This document shows, in pieces, positions 54,118 to 64,000 of a stretch of DNA of 64,000 nucleotides; position 1 is the first letter of the stretch; each line of letters opens with the position of its first letter. Origin of the DNA: Roseovarius dicentrarchi (GTDB lineage Bacteria; Pseudomonadota; Alphaproteobacteria; Rhodobacterales; Rhodobacteraceae); contig NZ_QNQP01000012.1 in assembly GCF_003316635.1 (NCBI RefSeq), positions 1 to 64,000 of the forward strand, written 5' to 3'. The notes below the pieces were generated by a model, which saw only the letters and a program-made list of their open reading frames with translations, was not told the DNA's origin and did no database searches. Both the position numbers and the translations under genes were made by a program.

Positions 54118-54957
54118 ATGCCAATCAAATCACTCTTTACGGTGCTGACCGATCCCGCTTTGATCGCGCCCGCGCTTGATGCAGCCACGGGTCTGGCCCG
54201 CGCGCATGACGCCAATCTGGATATCATGTGCATTGGCGTAGACGCGTCGCAAATCGGCTATTTTCACGCCTCCGCCTCGGCCGCCCTGGTCGAGCAGTGC
54301 CTTGCCCGCGCGCAGGACCGCGCCGCCGAAATTCAACGCGCTGCCGAAGATCATATGAAAAACAGTGGCATCCACTGGTGCACCCAGATCGAGGTCGCGC
54401 CGATGGCCGACATGGGCAGACGGATCGGCACGGAAGCCCGGTTTGCCGATCTGGCCGTTCTGCCGCAGCCCTACAGCCAGGGCGCCGGCGGCGAGGTTGA
54501 GGCCGCCGCCGAGGCATGCCTGTTCAATGGCCGCCTGCCCGCGCTGATCATACCAGAGGGCACCGCGATGCCCGCCGCGCCAGAGCGTGTCATGATCGCC
54601 TGGAATGACAGCTTCGAGGCGATGAGCGCGGTGCGCGCCGCCCTGCCGCTGCTCGCCCAGGCCAAACAGGTGCATGTGGTCATCGTCGATCCGCCGGTGC
54701 AAGGCCCTGACCGGTCTGATCCCGGCGGGCGCGTATCACAGTTTCTGGCGCGTCACGGCCTGCCTGTGGAAATCGACGTTCTGGCACGCACCCTGCCCCG
54801 CGTGCCCGATGTCCTGCTGCGCCACTCGGTTGATATGAACGCAGATATGATGGTGCTGGGCGCCTACGGCCATTCGCGCCTGCGCGAGGCGATGTTTGGC
54901 GGCGCGACGCGCAACCTGCTGGAACATGCGCATCTGCCGCTGTTCATGTCGCACTGA
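54118..54957 (+). CDS. Universal stress protein
   Basis: A 279-residue protein with two UspA folds in tandem. The second has the nucleotide signature GAYGHSRLREAMFGGATRNLL near residue 250; the first lacks a clear copy. This corresponds to the orf277-type gene between ccoNOQP and fnrL in Rhodobacter. AAGGAG precedes the ATG, and a perfect FNR box lies upstream. Role in redox or low-oxygen survival is inferred. Confidence 0.9.
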   Translation: MPIKSLFTVLTDPALIAPALDAATGLARAHDANLDIMCIGVDASQIGYFHASASAALVEQCLARAQDRAAEIQRAAEDHMKNSGIHWCTQIEVAPMADMGRRIGTEARFADLAVLPQPYSQGAGGEVEAAAEACLFNGRLPALIIPEGTAMPAAPERVMIAWNDSFEAMSAVRAALPLLAQAKQVHVVIVDPPVQGPDRSDPGGRVSQFLARHGLPVEIDVLARTLPRVPDVLLRHSVDMNADMMVLGAYGHSRLREAMFGGATRNLLEHAHLPLFMSH

Positions 54958-54997
54958 CAGGGCCGACCGGATGCCAGCTTTCGCGCCGCAGCAGCCG

Positions 54998-55741
54998 TTA
55001 CGATATCAGGGCCTGCCCCTCGTTCCCGCCCTCGTTCAGCAGGCGGGCGAAATCGGGGATCGTGACGTGGCGCTTGCCGCGCAATGTGATCACGTTGTCA
55101 CGGCGCAGGGCAGAAATCTGGCGGCTGACCGTTTCCAGCGTCAGGCCCAGATAGTCCGACATCGCCTCCCGCGTCAGCGGCAGATCAAATACCGCCTCGC
55201 CTTGCGAACCCGAAAGTTTCGACAGCGCGCTGCGCCGGGCGATAATGGCCAGAAGCGACGCGATCTTTTCCCGCGCCGTCTTGCGGCCCAGCACCAGCAT
55301 CCATTCGCGGGCGGCGTCCAGCTCGTCCAGCGTCATCTCCAGCAGCCGCTGGGAAATGCGCGGTGTGTCGTGAATGATCTGCTCGAACGGGCGCTTGCGG
55401 AAACAGCACATCACCAGATCGCTGGTTGCGATCACATTGTATGGCGCCTCGTTACGGCCCGGTCGCCCAACGAAATCACTGGGCAGAAGCAAGCCGACCA
55501 TCTGCGTGCGCCCGTCCTCCATCGTCTGGGTCAACGTGGCAATGCCCGAGATGACCGATCCGACAAAATCCATCCGGTCCCCGGCCCAGATCACCGTCTG
55601 ACCGGCCTGAAAGCTGCGATTGTATTTGATCCGGTCGAGTTGTTCCAATTCGTCCGGATCGCAGCGCGCGCAAACAGCGCGGTGCCGGATCGGGCAGTTT
55701 CCGCATTCCTGCGGCATCTGAAGTATCTGATCTGCAAACAT
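54998..55741 (-). CDS. fnrL: FnrL oxygen-sensing transcriptional regulator
   Basis: A 247-residue Crp/Fnr protein. N-terminal Cys13, Cys16, Cys24, Cys27 (ECGNCPIRHRAVCARC) with Cys112/113 later give the 4Fe-4S ligands. Recognition helix ETVSRQISALRR holds the E-SR triad reading TTGAT. The start MFADQILQM matches Rhodobacter length; an upstream TTG is possible. Regulates the cco operons and probably hemN. Confidence 0.95.
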   Translation of the reverse strand: MFADQILQMPQECGNCPIRHRAVCARCDPDELEQLDRIKYNRSFQAGQTVIWAGDRMDFVGSVISGIATLTQTMEDGRTQMVGLLLPSDFVGRPGRNEAPYNVIATSDLVMCCFRKRPFEQIIHDTPRISQRLLEMTLDELDAAREWMLVLGRKTAREKIASLLAIIARRSALSKLSGSQGEAVFDLPLTREAMSDYLGLTLETVSRQISALRRDNVITLRGKRHVTIPDFARLLNEGGNEGQALIS

Positions 55742-55851
55742 GCGCGCGCGTTTCCCTCGGCTCAGACCGGTTTTATCAAAATTCAAAAGGCCAATTTAGG
55801 CTGTTGCCGCGCGAAAGACAACTGATGCCTGCGCCCGGCACATGCCAGAGG

Positions 55852-57450
55852 TCAGCCGGCCGGGTTACGCGCCGCCCGCAGAAGGCTGCGGGCATAGTCG
55901 GTCCGGGGCCGCTCAAACAGATCCTCGGCATTGCCGGCCTCGATCACATCGCCCTGTTTCATCACGACGATCTTGTGGCTCATCGCGCGCACCACGGTCA
56001 GATCGTGGCTGATAAACAGATAGGCCAGCCCGTATTTCACCTGCAAACGGCGCAGCAAATCAACGATTTGCACCTGTACCGTCATATCCAGCGCGCTGGT
56101 CGGCTCATCCAGAACCAGCAACTTGGGGCGCAGGATCATCGCGCGCGCAATGGCGATCCGCTGGCGCTGCCCGCCGGAAAATTCGTGCGGATACCGATCC
56201 ATGACGGCGCGGGGCAGTTCCACCTCGTCCATCACATCGCCGACCAGATCACGCACCGACCGTTTGTCGCCCGGCCCCGCCGGATTGCCATGCACGCCCA
56301 GCCCTTCCGATATGATCTCGGCGCAGGTCATGCGCGGTGACAGGCTGCCAAAGGGATCCTGAAACACGATCTGCATGTCGGTCCGGCGGCGCCGCAATTC
56401 GCGCGTCGACCAGCTGCGGACATCCTCGCCATCGAAGGTAATGCGCCCCTCGGACCGGATCAGGCGCATGATCGCCAGCGCCAGCGTGGTCTTTCCCGAC
56501 CCCGATTCTCCCACGATCCCCAGCGTTTCGCCCGCGCGCACGGTGACGCTGGCCGCATTCACCGCCTTCACATGGCCAACGGTCTTTTTGAGGAATCCCT
56601 TCTGAATGGGAAACCAGACACGCAAGTCATCCGTCTCCACGATCACCGGCGCGTCCTGAGGCACCGGATCAGGCCGCCCAACGGCCTGCGCGTTCAGCAG
56701 TTTGCGGGTATAGGCATGCTGCGGATTGCCAAACACCTCCGCCGTCGGGCCGGCCTCGACGATAACGCCGTCCTTCATCACGCATACCCTGTCGGCAATG
56801 CGCCGCACGATGGTCAGGTCATGGGTGATGAACAACATGCCCATGTCGCGGCTTTTCAGCTCGGCCAGCAGGTCCAGGATCTGCGCCTGAATGGTCACGT
56901 CCAGCGCCGTCGTCGGCTCGTCCGCGATCAGGATATCGGGCCCGTTGGCCAGTGCCATCGCGATCATCACGCGCTGCCGCTGCCCGCCAGACAGCTGATG
57001 CGGATAGGCATCCAGACGGCTTTCGGGGTCGCGAATGCCCACCTCGGTCAGCAGTTCGATAATCCGCGCCCGCGCCGCGCCACCCTTCAGCCCCTGATGC
57101 AATTCCAGCGATTCCGCCAGCTGCCGCTCCAGCGTGTGCAGCGGGTTCAGCGATGTCATCGGCTCCTGAAAGATAAAGCTGATGTCGTTGCCCCGCACTT
57201 TTCGCAAAAGCCGCCCGGACGCGCCGATCATCTCCTGCCCGTCATAGCGTACGGACCCGCCCACCTCGGCAGAATCGCCCAAAAGCGACACGGTGGACAG
57301 CGCAGTGACCGACTTACCCGACCCAGACTCGCCCACCAGCGCGACCGTCTCGCCCCGGTCGACGGTAAAGCTGACGCCATGCACCGCCTGCACACGCTGG
57401 CCATCCTGGCGAAAGCCGATGGTCAGGTTTTCAACTTCCAGCAGGCTCAT
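55852..57450 (-). CDS. yejF: Peptide ABC transporter ATPase with two nucleotide domains (YejF)
   Basis: A 532-residue fused ATPase. Each half has GESGSGKS, first near residue 38 and second near 318; signatures LSGGQRQR and FSGGQRQR; Walker [13 protein letters not shown] and [12 protein letters not shown]. It powers uptake of peptides with YejBE and YejA. Overlaps yejE by 4 bp and is the last gene of the run. Confidence 0.93.
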   Translation of the reverse strand: MSLLEVENLTIGFRQDGQRVQAVHGVSFTVDRGETVALVGESGSGKSVTALSTVSLLGDSAEVGGSVRYDGQEMIGASGRLLRKVRGNDISFIFQEPMTSLNPLHTLERQLAESLELHQGLKGGAARARIIELLTEVGIRDPESRLDAYPHQLSGGQRQRVMIAMALANGPDILIADEPTTALDVTIQAQILDLLAELKSRDMGMLFITHDLTIVRRIADRVCVMKDGVIVEAGPTAEVFGNPQHAYTRKLLNAQAVGRPDPVPQDAPVIVETDDLRVWFPIQKGFLKKTVGHVKAVNAASVTVRAGETLGIVGESGSGKTTLALAIMRLIRSEGRITFDGEDVRSWSTRELRRRRTDMQIVFQDPFGSLSPRMTCAEIISEGLGVHGNPAGPGDKRSVRDLVGDVMDEVELPRAVMDRYPHEFSGGQRQRIAIARAMILRPKLLVLDEPTSALDMTVQVQIVDLLRRLQVKYGLAYLFISHDLTVVRAMSHKIVVMKQGDVIEAGNAEDLFERPRTDYARSLLRAARNPAG

Positions 57451-58553
57451 TGAAATGTCTTTCTGGGGTCGAACGCATCACGCACGCCCTCGAAAATGAA
57501 AACCAGCAGCGACAGCATGATCGCAAAGGCGAAAAACGCGGTAAACGCCAGCCACGGCGCCTGAAGATTGTTCTTTGCCTGAAGCGTCAACTCCCCCAGC
57601 GAGGGCGACGACGACGGTAGACCAAAGCCCAGAAAATCCAGCCCCGCAAGCAGCGATATGGTGCCGGTGATGACAAAAGGCAGCATGGTCAGCGTCGCCA
57701 CCATCGCGTTGGGCAGCATGTGCCGGAACATGATCCGCCCATTGCTGACGCCCAGGGCTTTGGCCGCGCGCACATATTCCAGATTGCGGGCACGCAGGAA
57801 CTCCGCCCGCACGACTCCCACCAGCGCCATCCAGCCGAACAGCACCGTAATCGCCACCAGCAGCCAGAAACCCCGCGGCAAGATCGCAAACAGGATGATG
57901 ATGACATAAAGCTGCGGTGTCGCCGCCCAGATTTCGATAAAGCGCTGGAATGTCAGGTCCAGCCAGCCGCCGAAATATCCCTGCACCGCCCCCGCCGCGA
58001 TCCCGACAATCGACGCCAGAGTGGTCACGATCAAGGTAAACAAAACCGAAAGCCGGAAGCCGTAAATCACCCGCGCCAGCACGTCGCGCTTTGTATTATC
58101 GGTGCCCAGCAGGTTCTGCGCATTGGGCGGCAGCGGCGCCGCGCCGGGCCGATCGACGGGCGTGTCATAGCTGTACGGGATCGGCGGCCAGATGGCCCAG
58201 CCCGCCTCGATCTTCTGGCCATCCACCTCGCCCGATGCCGCCTGTTCAATCACGCCTTCGGGATCGTCAAAACAGGCATCCAGCCCGCCCGACGCAATCA
58301 GGCAGCGCACTTCGGGATCGCGATAGATCGCTTCGGTCCTGAAATCGCCACCAAACTCCGTCTCCGGATAAAACTTGAAGATCGGCGTGTAATACTCGCC
58401 CCGATACTGCACGAGGATCGGCTTGTCGTTGGCCAGAAACTCGGCAAACAGGCTCAGCCCGAACACCACCGTAAACAGGATCAGGGACCAGAACGCGCGC
58501 CGATTGCGGCGGAAATTGCGCCACCGGCGCTGGTTGAGCGGCGACAAGGCCAT
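57447..58553 (-). CDS. yejE: Peptide ABC transporter permease (YejE)
   Basis: A 368-residue permease of the OppC type. Long periplasmic insert after helix 1 (residues about 45-140) typical of YejE; five further helices; EAA loop VRAAKALGVSNGRIMFRHMLPN near residue 260. Start MALSPLNQRRWRNFRRNRRA. A 139-base spacer with hairpins separates it from yejB. Confidence 0.92.
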   Translation of the reverse strand: MALSPLNQRRWRNFRRNRRAFWSLILFTVVFGLSLFAEFLANDKPILVQYRGEYYTPIFKFYPETEFGGDFRTEAIYRDPEVRCLIASGGLDACFDDPEGVIEQAASGEVDGQKIEAGWAIWPPIPYSYDTPVDRPGAAPLPPNAQNLLGTDNTKRDVLARVIYGFRLSVLFTLIVTTLASIVGIAAGAVQGYFGGWLDLTFQRFIEIWAATPQLYVIIILFAILPRGFWLLVAITVLFGWMALVGVVRAEFLRARNLEYVRAAKALGVSNGRIMFRHMLPNAMVATLTMLPFVITGTISLLAGLDFLGFGLPSSSPSLGELTLQAKNNLQAPWLAFTAFFAFAIMLSLLVFIFEGVRDAFDPRKTFQ

Positions 58554-58571
58554 TCAGACGCCCCCCCACAG

Positions 58572-58655
58572 TTCTTCTTGCCCAAAATATCCTGGGGGGA
58601 GCATCGCAACTGCAACGCAGGTGCGATGTGGGGGGCAACGCCCCCCGCCCCGGCA
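58572..58655. repeat. Palindromic intergenic element between yejB and yejE
   Basis: The reverse strand at 58593-58572 reads CAGGATATTTTGGGCAAGAAG and resembles repeats at 24440 and 30869. It is followed by GCATCGCA/TGCGATG inverted halves and a GGGGGG-CAAC-GCCCCCC hairpin near 58631-58647. It has the look of a Rhodobacterales REP-like element, by memory. It could lower yejE expression relative to yejB. Confidence 0.5.
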
Positions 58656-58692
58656 TCCAAAAGGCGCCACGTTAATCAAACCGATCACGCGC

Positions 58693-59784
58693 TCAGCCCT
58701 CCCGCTTTTCAAAATCGATGCGCGGATCGACAAGGACATACATCAGATCGCTGAAAATATTGACCAAAAGCCCGATCAGTCCGAACAGGAACAATGTGCC
58801 GAACATCACCGGGTAATCACGGCCCACCGCGGCCTCGAACCCCAGTCGGCCCAGCCCGTCCAGCGAGAATATCGTCTCGATCAACACCGACCCGCCAAAG
58901 AAAATCCCGATAAAGACAGTCGGAAATCCGGCAATCACGATAAGCATCGCGTTGCGGAAAACATGACCATACAGCACGCGCCTCTCGCTCAGCCCCTTGG
59001 CGCGGGCGGTCATCACATATTGCTTCTTCACCTCGTCGAGAAAGCTGTTCTTGGTCAGCAGTGTCAGCGTGGCAAAGGCCGCAATCGTGCTGGCCAGAAC
59101 CGGCAGCGCGATGTGCCACAGGTAATCCAGCGCCTTGCCCACCATGCTAAGCTGCTCGAAATTGTCCGAGGTCAGCCCGCGCAGCGGGAACAGTTTCCAG
59201 TAACTGCCGCCTGCGAACAGCACCAGCAGCATGATGGCGAACAAAAACGCCGGAATCGCATAGGCCACGATAATGATGCCGCTGGTCCAGGTGTCAAAGC
59301 TGCTGCCGTCGCGCACAGCCTTGGTCACGCCCAGCGGGATGGAAATCAGGTAGGCGATCAGCGTCGACCACAGGCCCAGCGAGATCGACACCGGCATCTT
59401 CTCCAGCACCAGATCCGTCACCTCGATCTTGCGAAAATAACTCTCGCCAAAATCGAAATGCAGATAATTCCACATCATCAGGCCAAACCGCTCCAGCGCG
59501 GGTTTGTCCAGGCCGAACTGTTTTTCCAGCTCGGCGATCATCTCGGGCGGCAGGCCGCGCGCGCCGACATATTTGTCGCCCGCGCCACCCGCATCCATGG
59601 CCGTACCGGCATCGCTGCCACCCCCGGCAAAGCTGTCGAAGACGTCACCCTTGCCTTGCATGTTGGCAATCGCCTGCTCGACCGGGCCGCCGGGCACGAA
59701 CTGCACCAGCGCGAAGTTGATGACCATGATCCCGAAAAGCGTCGGAATGATCAGCAGCAGACGCCGCAGAATGTAGGCTCCCAT
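58693..59784 (-). CDS. yejB: Peptide ABC transporter permease (YejB)
   Basis: A 363-residue OppB-type permease starting [21 protein letters not shown] Gly-rich periplasmic insert (residues about 45-75) precedes [19 protein letters not shown]; six helices; EAA loop [22 protein letters not shown] near 255. Seven bases separate it from yejA. Confidence 0.93.
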   Translation of the reverse strand: MGAYILRRLLLIIPTLFGIMVINFALVQFVPGGPVEQAIANMQGKGDVFDSFAGGGSDAGTAMDAGGAGDKYVGARGLPPEMIAELEKQFGLDKPALERFGLMMWNYLHFDFGESYFRKIEVTDLVLEKMPVSISLGLWSTLIAYLISIPLGVTKAVRDGSSFDTWTSGIIIVAYAIPAFLFAIMLLVLFAGGSYWKLFPLRGLTSDNFEQLSMVGKALDYLWHIALPVLASTIAAFATLTLLTKNSFLDEVKKQYVMTARAKGLSERRVLYGHVFRNAMLIVIAGFPTVFIGIFFGGSVLIETIFSLDGLGRLGFEAAVGRDYPVMFGTLFLFGLIGLLVNIFSDLMYVLVDPRIDFEKREG

Positions 59785-59791
59785 AGCCGCG

Positions 59792-61744
59792 CTACCTCAG
59801 CGCGCCGGAGGATTTCAGCGCCGCCGCCTTGTCTGCATCGGCCCACCAGAAATCCAGCACGCCCAGTGCATAGGGCGGCATGGTTTCGGGATGCGCGTAC
59901 ATGTCCCAGTAGGCGACCCAATGCGCATCGTTATACCACACCGGAATCATGAAAAGCTCGTAGCGCAGCGCGCGGTCCAGTGCGGTCAGGGCGGCGTCCT
60001 GCATCTGCTGGTCGTCGGTTTCCAGCGCCGCGTTGATGATCGCATCCACCATCGGGCTGGCCAGACCGGCGGGATTGAACAGGCTGAACGCGGCCTCCTG
60101 GCTGCCGAACCGCTGCATCAGGCCGGTGCCCGGTTGCAGGAAGGATGAATAATTATCGAATACCAGATCATAATCGCGGTCCCGGCTGCGCAGGGTGTAT
60201 TGCGACGGGTCAATCTTCTCCATCTTGGCATCAATGCCCATCGCGCGCAGGTTCTGCACGAAATTCTCGACCACCGCGCCAATGGTGGCAGACCCCGAGG
60301 ACGGGATTGGAAATTCCAGCGTCAGCGTGGTTCCGTCTGCGCGCCGACGCATGCCGTCATCGCCCACGGGCCAGCCCGCCTCGTCCAGCAGGCCCATTGC
60401 GCGGCGCAGGTTGCGCCGGTCCGTCAGGCGGCTGGCATCCGATGTATGCGGCAGCAGGGCAGGTTCGGTCAGCATTTCCGGCGGAATGACATCGCCCAGG
60501 CTTTGCAGCAGCTCCAGCTCGGCCCCTTCGGGCACGCCGGACGCTTGCAGCGGCGTGTCCTGAACAAAGGATTCGCGCTGTTTGAACAGGCCGTATTGCA
60601 GGCTCTCATTGGTCCATTCAAAATTGAACGCCAGCGCGATCGCCTCGCGCACGCGGCGGTCTTTCAGCGTCTCGCGGCCAAGGTTGAACACGATGCCGGA
60701 CGGTGTCGGCGGCGTGCCGTCTGGCAGATCCTCAAGCTTGACATACCCCTTCTGGACGGCGGGGAAATCATAGCCGGTGGCCCATGTTTTCGAATTTGTT
60801 TCCTGCCGGAAAGTATATTCGCCTGCGGTAAAGGCCTGAAACGCAGCCGAGTCGTCCGCGAAATACTCGATCCGGATCGTATCGAAATTATGCCGCCCCA
60901 CATTGATCGGCAGGTCGCGGCCCCAGTATTCGGGATTGCGTTTATAGACGATGCGACGGTTCACCTCGGCCTCGGCCATCATGTACGGGCCCGATCCGGG
61001 CGCGGCATCCAGGCGCGGCTCGTCCAGACGGGCGCCGGTTTTCTCATACCATGCCTTGGGGAATACCGGCACCGCGCCCACCTGATCGACCAGTGACCGG
61101 CGCGAAATACCGGGCGCGAAGGTGAACTTGACGGTGTGATCGTCCAGCGCCTCGGCACCGGTCACGCGGCGCTTGACCGCCTCGGCATAGGATTGCAGGC
61201 CCTGCTCCAGAAACAGGTTGTGCGAGAAGACCACGTCATGCGCGGTCACGGGCGTGCCGTCGGAAAACCGCGCTTCGGGGCGCATGTGGAAAATGACCCA
61301 GTTTTTGCCGGCGTCATATTCCAGGCTTTCGGCCAGCAGGCCATACGCCTCGCCATAGGTGTCGGCGGGCAGCCCCTCGCTGGTGGCCAGCATGTCGCCC
61401 AGCAGGCTTTCATAAACCATCCACGAATAGGCGCCGGCGCGGCCCTTGCGGGAATAGGGGTTCATCGAATCGAACGTGCCGGAGGCGTCCAGCGCGATTT
61501 CACCGCCCTTGGGTGCGGCCGGATTGACGTAGTCGAAATGCGTGAAATCGGCGGGGTATTTCAGATCCCCGAAATAGCTGTACCCGTGCGAGCGGATCAC
61601 ATCCTCGCCCGCGTCCTGCGCAAATGCGGCCTGCGCGGCCAGCGCGGCAATGGCCAGCCCTGTCAGGGCGCTGCGCAGCAGGCCCGACATGCCAGACATG
61701 CCGATGGGCGCTGCGCGGGATATGGCGATGGGTCGCTGGGGCAT
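59792..61744 (-). CDS. yejA: Peptide ABC transporter substrate-binding protein (YejA)
   Basis: A protein of about 650 residues starting [13 protein letters not shown], signal peptide helix [19 protein letters not shown] ending near residue 42. SBP_bac_5 landmarks: [23 protein letters not shown], and [26 protein letters not shown] lies 5 bases before this ATG, which is preferred over one four codons upstream. Binds oligopeptides in the periplasm; in other bacteria YejABEF also takes up microcin C. Confidence 0.93.
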   Translation of the reverse strand: MPQRPIAISRAAPIGMSGMSGLLRSALTGLAIAALAAQAAFAQDAGEDVIRSHGYSYFGDLKYPADFTHFDYVNPAAPKGGEIALDASGTFDSMNPYSRKGRAGAYSWMVYESLLGDMLATSEGLPADTYGEAYGLLAESLEYDAGKNWVIFHMRPEARFSDGTPVTAHDVVFSHNLFLEQGLQSYAEAVKRRVTGAEALDDHTVKFTFAPGISRRSLVDQVGAVPVFPKAWYEKTGARLDEPRLDAAPGSGPYMMAEAEVNRRIVYKRNPEYWGRDLPINVGRHNFDTIRIEYFADDSAAFQAFTAGEYTFRQETNSKTWATGYDFPAVQKGYVKLEDLPDGTPPTPSGIVFNLGRETLKDRRVREAIALAFNFEWTNESLQYGLFKQRESFVQDTPLQASGVPEGAELELLQSLGDVIPPEMLTEPALLPHTSDASRLTDRRNLRRAMGLLDEAGWPVGDDGMRRRADGTTLTLEFPIPSSGSATIGAVVENFVQNLRAMGIDAKMEKIDPSQYTLRSRDRDYDLVFDNYSSFLQPGTGLMQRFGSQEAAFSLFNPAGLASPMVDAIINAALETDDQQMQDAALTALDRALRYELFMIPVWYNDAHWVAYWDMYAHPETMPPYALGVLDFWWADADKAAALKSSGALR

Positions 61745-61867
61745 GGCTATCCTCATTGGTGATCCGCGCCGGGAAGCCGGGGCAACTACGCTGCACGCTA
61801 CCGGAGCGGGGGCGCCAAATTCAAGCGCCGAAAGCCGCTATCGGGTGCTGCTGCCGCAATGGTGAAC

Positions 61868-61897
61868 GAAAAAGGGCGATCCCGGTGGACCGCCCCT
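61868..61897 (-). terminator. Terminator after the cytochrome c gene
   Basis: On the minus strand GGGCGGTC and GGGATCGCCC arms with G-U pairing, followed by TTTTTC. 28 bases past the stop. Confidence 0.65.
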
Positions 61898-61924
61898 TGC
61901 CAATCTGCCGGACACTACGGGGCT

Positions 61925-62446
61925 TCAGCCGCCGAATGTGGCCAGATACGCGATCACGTTGGCGCGGTCCTCGACCTTGTTCAGGCCGGCGAAACCCATC
62001 GAGGTGCCGGGCGCGTAGCTGGCCGGCTTTTCCAGAAAACCGCTCAGCTCTTCGGGGGTCCACACATCTGCAACAGCCGACAGCGCGCCCGAGTATCCAA
62101 AGCCTTCGGCGGTCCCCACGTCGCGGCCCACAACGTTATAGAGGTATGGGCCGGTCGAGTTGGCGCCCTGCTCCAGCTGGTGGCAGGCCTTGCATTTGTT
62201 GAACACGCGCTCGCCCTTGCCGGCGTCGGCTTCGGCGTAGACTTCTTCAAACGTGGGGCCTTCTGCAACTTCGGTCGGCTCGTCATCGCCGCCGGTGTCG
62301 ATCAGGTAGCCCTGCACCACTTCGCCGTCGTGATGACCAACGCGCGATGCATACAGTTCTTCGGCCACGAATTTGCCCAGAAGGAACACCAGAAACGCGC
62401 CGCAAAAGGCGCCCAGAACCTTGGTGAGTGTCATTGTGTCGAACAT
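61925..62446 (-). CDS. cycM: Membrane-anchored cytochrome c (CycM/c552, cy type)
   Basis: A 173-residue protein: N-terminal helix LTKVLGAFCGAFLVFLLGKFVAEELY anchors it, an acidic linker (DTGGDDEPTEVAEGP) follows, then a class I cytochrome with KCKACHQLEQG near residue 85 and Met in GTSMGFAGL near 150. Such cytochromes carry electrons from bc1 to terminal oxidases, here possibly cbb3 or aa3. Divergent from pheA. Confidence 0.93.
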   Translation of the reverse strand: MFDTMTLTKVLGAFCGAFLVFLLGKFVAEELYASRVGHHDGEVVQGYLIDTGGDDEPTEVAEGPTFEEVYAEADAGKGERVFNKCKACHQLEQGANSTGPYLYNVVGRDVGTAEGFGYSGALSAVADVWTPEELSGFLEKPASYAPGTSMGFAGLNKVEDRANVIAYLATFGG

Positions 62447-62589
62447 GTACCCGCTTCCATTTGATATCCTTTGGCCGCGTATCTATCCGCTTCCCCTCCC
62501 CTTGCGCAAGGTATAGTTTGCGCGGCGAAATGACCCCCGGCCCGTTACCCGCGCTGCCGCGGCGATGCCAATCGCAAGGATCCATACCC

Positions 62590-63423
62590 ATGCCCCAGAC
62601 AATCGCCTTTCAGGGAGAACCGGGCGCCTATTCGCATCAGGCCTGCCGCGAGACATATCCCGGCGCCACCGCCCTGCCCTGCCGCACCTTCGAGGATGCG
62701 ATTGACGCGGTGCGCGGCGGCACCGCCGATCTGGCGATGCTGCCGGTCGAAAATTCGACCTTCGGGCGCGTGGCGGACATTCATCATCTGCTGCCGGGCA
62801 GCGGCCTGCACATCATTGGCGAGGCGTTCGTCAGGGTGAAAATTGCCCTGCTGGCCGTGCCCGGCACGCCGCTGTCCGAGGTGCGCAGCGCGATGAGCCA
62901 CCCGATGCTGCTGGGCCAATGCCGCGGATTTCTGGAGACGCACGGCATCGCACGTATCGCCGGTGCCGACACCGCCGGATCGGCGCGTCAGGTGGCCGAG
63001 GACGGCGTGCCGCACACCGCCGCACTGGCCAGCGCACTGGCCGGCGAAATCTACGGGCTGGAGCCGCTGGCCGACGGGATCGAGGATGAGGGCAACAACA
63101 CAACCCGTTTTCTGGTGATGTCGCGCGCGCCCGACATGTCCCGGCGCGGCGATGCGGGCATGATGACCAGCCTTATATTCACCGTGCGCAACATTCCCGC
63201 CGCGCTTTACAAGGCGATGGGCGGCTTTGCCACCAACAGCGTCAACATGACCAAGCTGGAAAGCTACATGGTAGGCGGGTCGTTTTCGGCAACGCAGTTC
63301 TACGCCGATATCGAAGGCCATCCAGACGATGCAAACGTGGCGCTTGCGCTGGAAGAGCTGGACTATTTCACGTCGCAGATCAACATCCTGGGCGTGTACC
63401 CCCGCGACGCGCGCCGCGACTAG
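62590..63423 (+). CDS. pheA: Prephenate dehydratase
   Basis: A 277-residue enzyme of phenylalanine synthesis, dehydratase plus ACT domain without chorismate mutase. Start MPQTIAFQGEPGAYSHQAC, AAGGA upstream. Catalytic TRF in NNTTRFLVMSR near residue 170. The ACT domain (about 190-270) has KLESYMVGG instead of the usual ESRP, so the Phe-binding loop is changed. GALH-like GLEPLADGIED also seen. Confidence 0.94.
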   Translation: MPQTIAFQGEPGAYSHQACRETYPGATALPCRTFEDAIDAVRGGTADLAMLPVENSTFGRVADIHHLLPGSGLHIIGEAFVRVKIALLAVPGTPLSEVRSAMSHPMLLGQCRGFLETHGIARIAGADTAGSARQVAEDGVPHTAALASALAGEIYGLEPLADGIEDEGNNTTRFLVMSRAPDMSRRGDAGMMTSLIFTVRNIPAALYKAMGGFATNSVNMTKLESYMVGGSFSATQFYADIEGHPDDANVALALEELDYFTSQINILGVYPRDARRD

Positions 63424-63444
63424 GCTGCGCGCGCCGCGCCGCGA

Positions 63445-63912
63445 TCAGGCGCGGCGGATGTATTTATCTTCCAGATCGCGCGCATAACCAGCCATGCGCA
63501 GGTCAAACCGCTTGGACACGTTCGTCTTGGCCAGTTTGAGGGACTGCACCATCAGGCGCGACGTCAGGTTCAACGGCTTCAGCTCGGCCATCATGGACAT
63601 GCGTGTGCGCCCGCGGGACAGTGCCACCAGCTCAACTTCGATATCGCAATCCAGCGATTTCGAGGTCGCGGCGAAGCGCATCAGCGACGGCGGCTCGTAC
63701 GTCGTCATCTCCAGATGCATCTGCCGGCGCTTGCCGCGCATGTCGAATTCAGTGTCCCACGCAAGGCCGGGTGCCGGCGGCGTCTTGTCCGTGGTGCGCT
63801 GCACATCGACGCCGCGCCGCAGCAGTGACCGCTCCAGCGCCGAAAAATCCGAAATCTGGGAAAAAACAAAGTCGATGGGCGCCTCGATATCTTCGCGTGC
63901 CTCAAGTTTCAT
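63445..63912 (-). CDS. SRPBCC-fold protein
   Basis: A 155-residue START/polyketide-cyclase-like protein: MKLEAREDIEAPIDFVFSQI opens the helix-grip fold, and a long C-terminal helix (LMVQSLKLAKTNVSKRFDLRMAGYARDLE) closes it. It should bind a hydrophobic ligand; the identity is not visible. Convergent with pheA across 21 bases. The remaining 88 bases to the window end show no gene. Confidence 0.82.
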   Translation of the reverse strand: MKLEAREDIEAPIDFVFSQISDFSALERSLLRRGVDVQRTTDKTPPAPGLAWDTEFDMRGKRRQMHLEMTTYEPPSLMRFAATSKSLDCDIEVELVALSRGRTRMSMMAELKPLNLTSRLMVQSLKLAKTNVSKRFDLRMAGYARDLEDKYIRRA

Positions 63913-64000
63913 ACCGGTGTCCTGCTCAGGTTTATCAAATATTGCCGCGCGCCTATGGATGCAGGCCGGGCCGATAGTGTTGCCTCAATCCAGCCGGTCC

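Overview
The window looks like chromosomal DNA of a Roseobacter-type alphaproteobacterium (Rhodobacterales). The evidence is high G+C, str and S10 ribosomal clusters joined in one run, an FnrL/cbb3 oxidase cluster laid out as in Rhodobacter (ccoNOQP facing a universal stress gene next to fnrL), a PhyR-NepR-EcfG general stress locus, and PHB, methylarginine-type and Yej peptide-transport genes. I cannot name the species. I found no rRNA, tRNA, CRISPR array, insertion sequence or prophage.

Region by region. 0-0.9 kb: a 32-bp perfect palindrome and an AT-rich orphan gene. 0.9-7.7 kb: rpsL-rpsG-fusA-tuf-rpsJ-rplC-rplD-rplW, read leftward from a clear sigma-70 promoter and closed by a terminator directly after rplW. 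7.7-13.7 kb: a VOC protein, two tandem rhamnosyltransferase-like genes, a DMT exporter, Dps, a ZIP transporter and HemN. 13.8-19.9 kb: the general stress response: HisKA_2 kinase, EcfG and NepR in one operon, PhyR divergent, then small stress-type envelope genes. GGAAC-N16/17-CGTT promoters precede nepR, phyR (weaker), the DUF1328 gene, the DUF883 gene and dps. 20-23.7 kb: lipoprotein, two sulfotransferases, a porin. 23.7-24.6 kb: no confident gene. 24.6-30.8 kb: cupin, dimethylargininase-like hydrolase, aminotransferase and TetR regulator, divergent from a four-gene polar amino acid ABC transporter with a palindromic operator between.

31-44.6 kb is mostly housekeeping: greA, ETF-QO, TPR protein, ispE, polyprenyl synthase, PHB genes, an EAL protein, tag and a SPOR-tailed D,D-carboxypeptidase. 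44.6-55.8 kb is the microaerobic respiration block: ccoGHIS, a LysR regulator with a divergent 48-codon gene, ccoNOQP, a universal stress protein and fnrL. FNR boxes lie in front of ccoG, ccoN and usp, with a degenerate one before hemN. 55.8-61.8 kb is yejABEF. 61.9-64 kb holds membrane cytochrome c, prephenate dehydratase and an SRPBCC protein.

Two regulons give the window coherence. The EcfG regulon at 10.8-18.7 kb includes dps and envelope stress genes. The FnrL regulon links the oxidase, its copper assembly machinery and probably anaerobic heme synthesis. Start codons were chosen from family alignment memory and visible ribosome binding sites. No database search was possible.
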